A DNA stretch of 60,572 bases, taken from positions 1 through 60,572 of the forward strand of contig JALKBU010000211.1 in NCBI GenBank assembly GCA_023091735.1. Reading direction: 5' to 3'. This stretch comes from Trichomonas tenax. Lineage: Eukaryota; Parabasalia; Trichomonadida; Trichomonadidae. Made by a program: the position numbers and the translations under genes. This document shows positions 60,536-60,572 of the stretch, piece after piece (the stretch's first letter is position 1; each line of letters begins with the position of its first letter). The notes under the pieces were generated by a model that worked only from the letters and a program-made list of their open reading frames with translations, was not told where the DNA came from and ran no database searches.

Positions 60536-60572
60536 GTTTACCAATTTTAAACATTTTTCCACCCTCTGCGAA

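Noticed and set aside
1..60572. Spliceosomal introns of the trichomonad type
   Set aside because: I saw no copy of the extended 3' splice motif (CTAACACA-type) in or near the coding regions, and all intact genes read through without one.
1..60572. tRNA or rRNA genes
   Set aside because: No GGTTCGAATCC-like T-loop with a foldable acceptor stem and no rRNA-like conserved block noticed by eye; a covariance-model scan would be decisive.

Overview
The window reads as nuclear DNA of a parabasalid protist, most likely a trichomonad close to Trichomonas vaginalis or Tritrichomonas. The grounds are AT-rich intergenic DNA, long intron-free reading frames (up to about 2,080 codons), very short 5' leaders with TCA(C/T)(A/T)-type initiators 10-20 nt before several start codons, stop codons that often run into a TAAA string, and gene families massively amplified in trichomonads. 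Those families are multi-TM class III nucleotide cyclases, BspA-like leucine-rich surface proteins, polymorphic-membrane-protein-like proteins, ankyrin proteins with a long unique N-terminal part, P1/S1 nucleases, BEACH proteins, and a virus-like primase relic. The exact species cannot be fixed from the sequence alone.

Layout. 1-2163: AT-rich DNA with a 20-bp-stem perfect hairpin, a decayed virus-like primase fragment and other degenerate scraps. 2164-8029: an intact single-TM protein, then a frameshifted and internally deleted cyclase pseudogene whose catalytic domain is still open. 8209-22204: two giant genes, a BEACH-family protein (minus) and an unrecognised 1,738-residue protein (plus), separated by about 2.5 kb with no recognisable gene. 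22205-27100: a degenerate 37-nt minisatellite with two stray ankyrin modules, an intact ankyrin gene, and a second short array of the same repeat. 27109-31213: a pmp-like pseudogene, a small methyltransferase, a small N-terminal-hydrophobic protein and gene-poor DNA. 31236-43139: a housekeeping block of CNOT11-like, CHD1-like remodeller, an unknown 580-aa protein, CARMIL-like LRR protein and inositol polyphosphate kinase. 43140-48455: a pseudogene- and repeat-rich interval with an 84-bp inverted duplication, two diverged ~390-bp direct repeats ending in A-runs, and a nonsense-riddled ankyrin pseudogene. 48569-54235: a small coiled-coil protein and a 1,702-aa GRIP-type golgin. 54271-58325: BspA-like, ankyrin and P1/S1-nuclease pseudogenes. 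58650-60535: an intact PQ-loop transporter, a second perfect hairpin and the 3' remnant of a type I membrane protein.

The intact genes are mainly housekeeping: chromatin remodelling, mRNA deadenylation, Golgi tethering, inositol phosphate signalling, membrane traffic and lysosomal transport. They lie among decaying members of amplified surface and signalling families. There is no operon-like logic. The best candidates for new biology are: (a) two unrelated-sequence long perfect hairpins near the window ends, each bounded by short direct repeats; (b) an ACRYGWCA promoter-proximal motif clustered before several genes on both strands; (c) a 37-nt minisatellite that hosts lone ankyrin modules; (d) the ~390-bp repeats with A-rich 3' ends; (e) the 84-bp inverted duplication of a promoter plus start codon.
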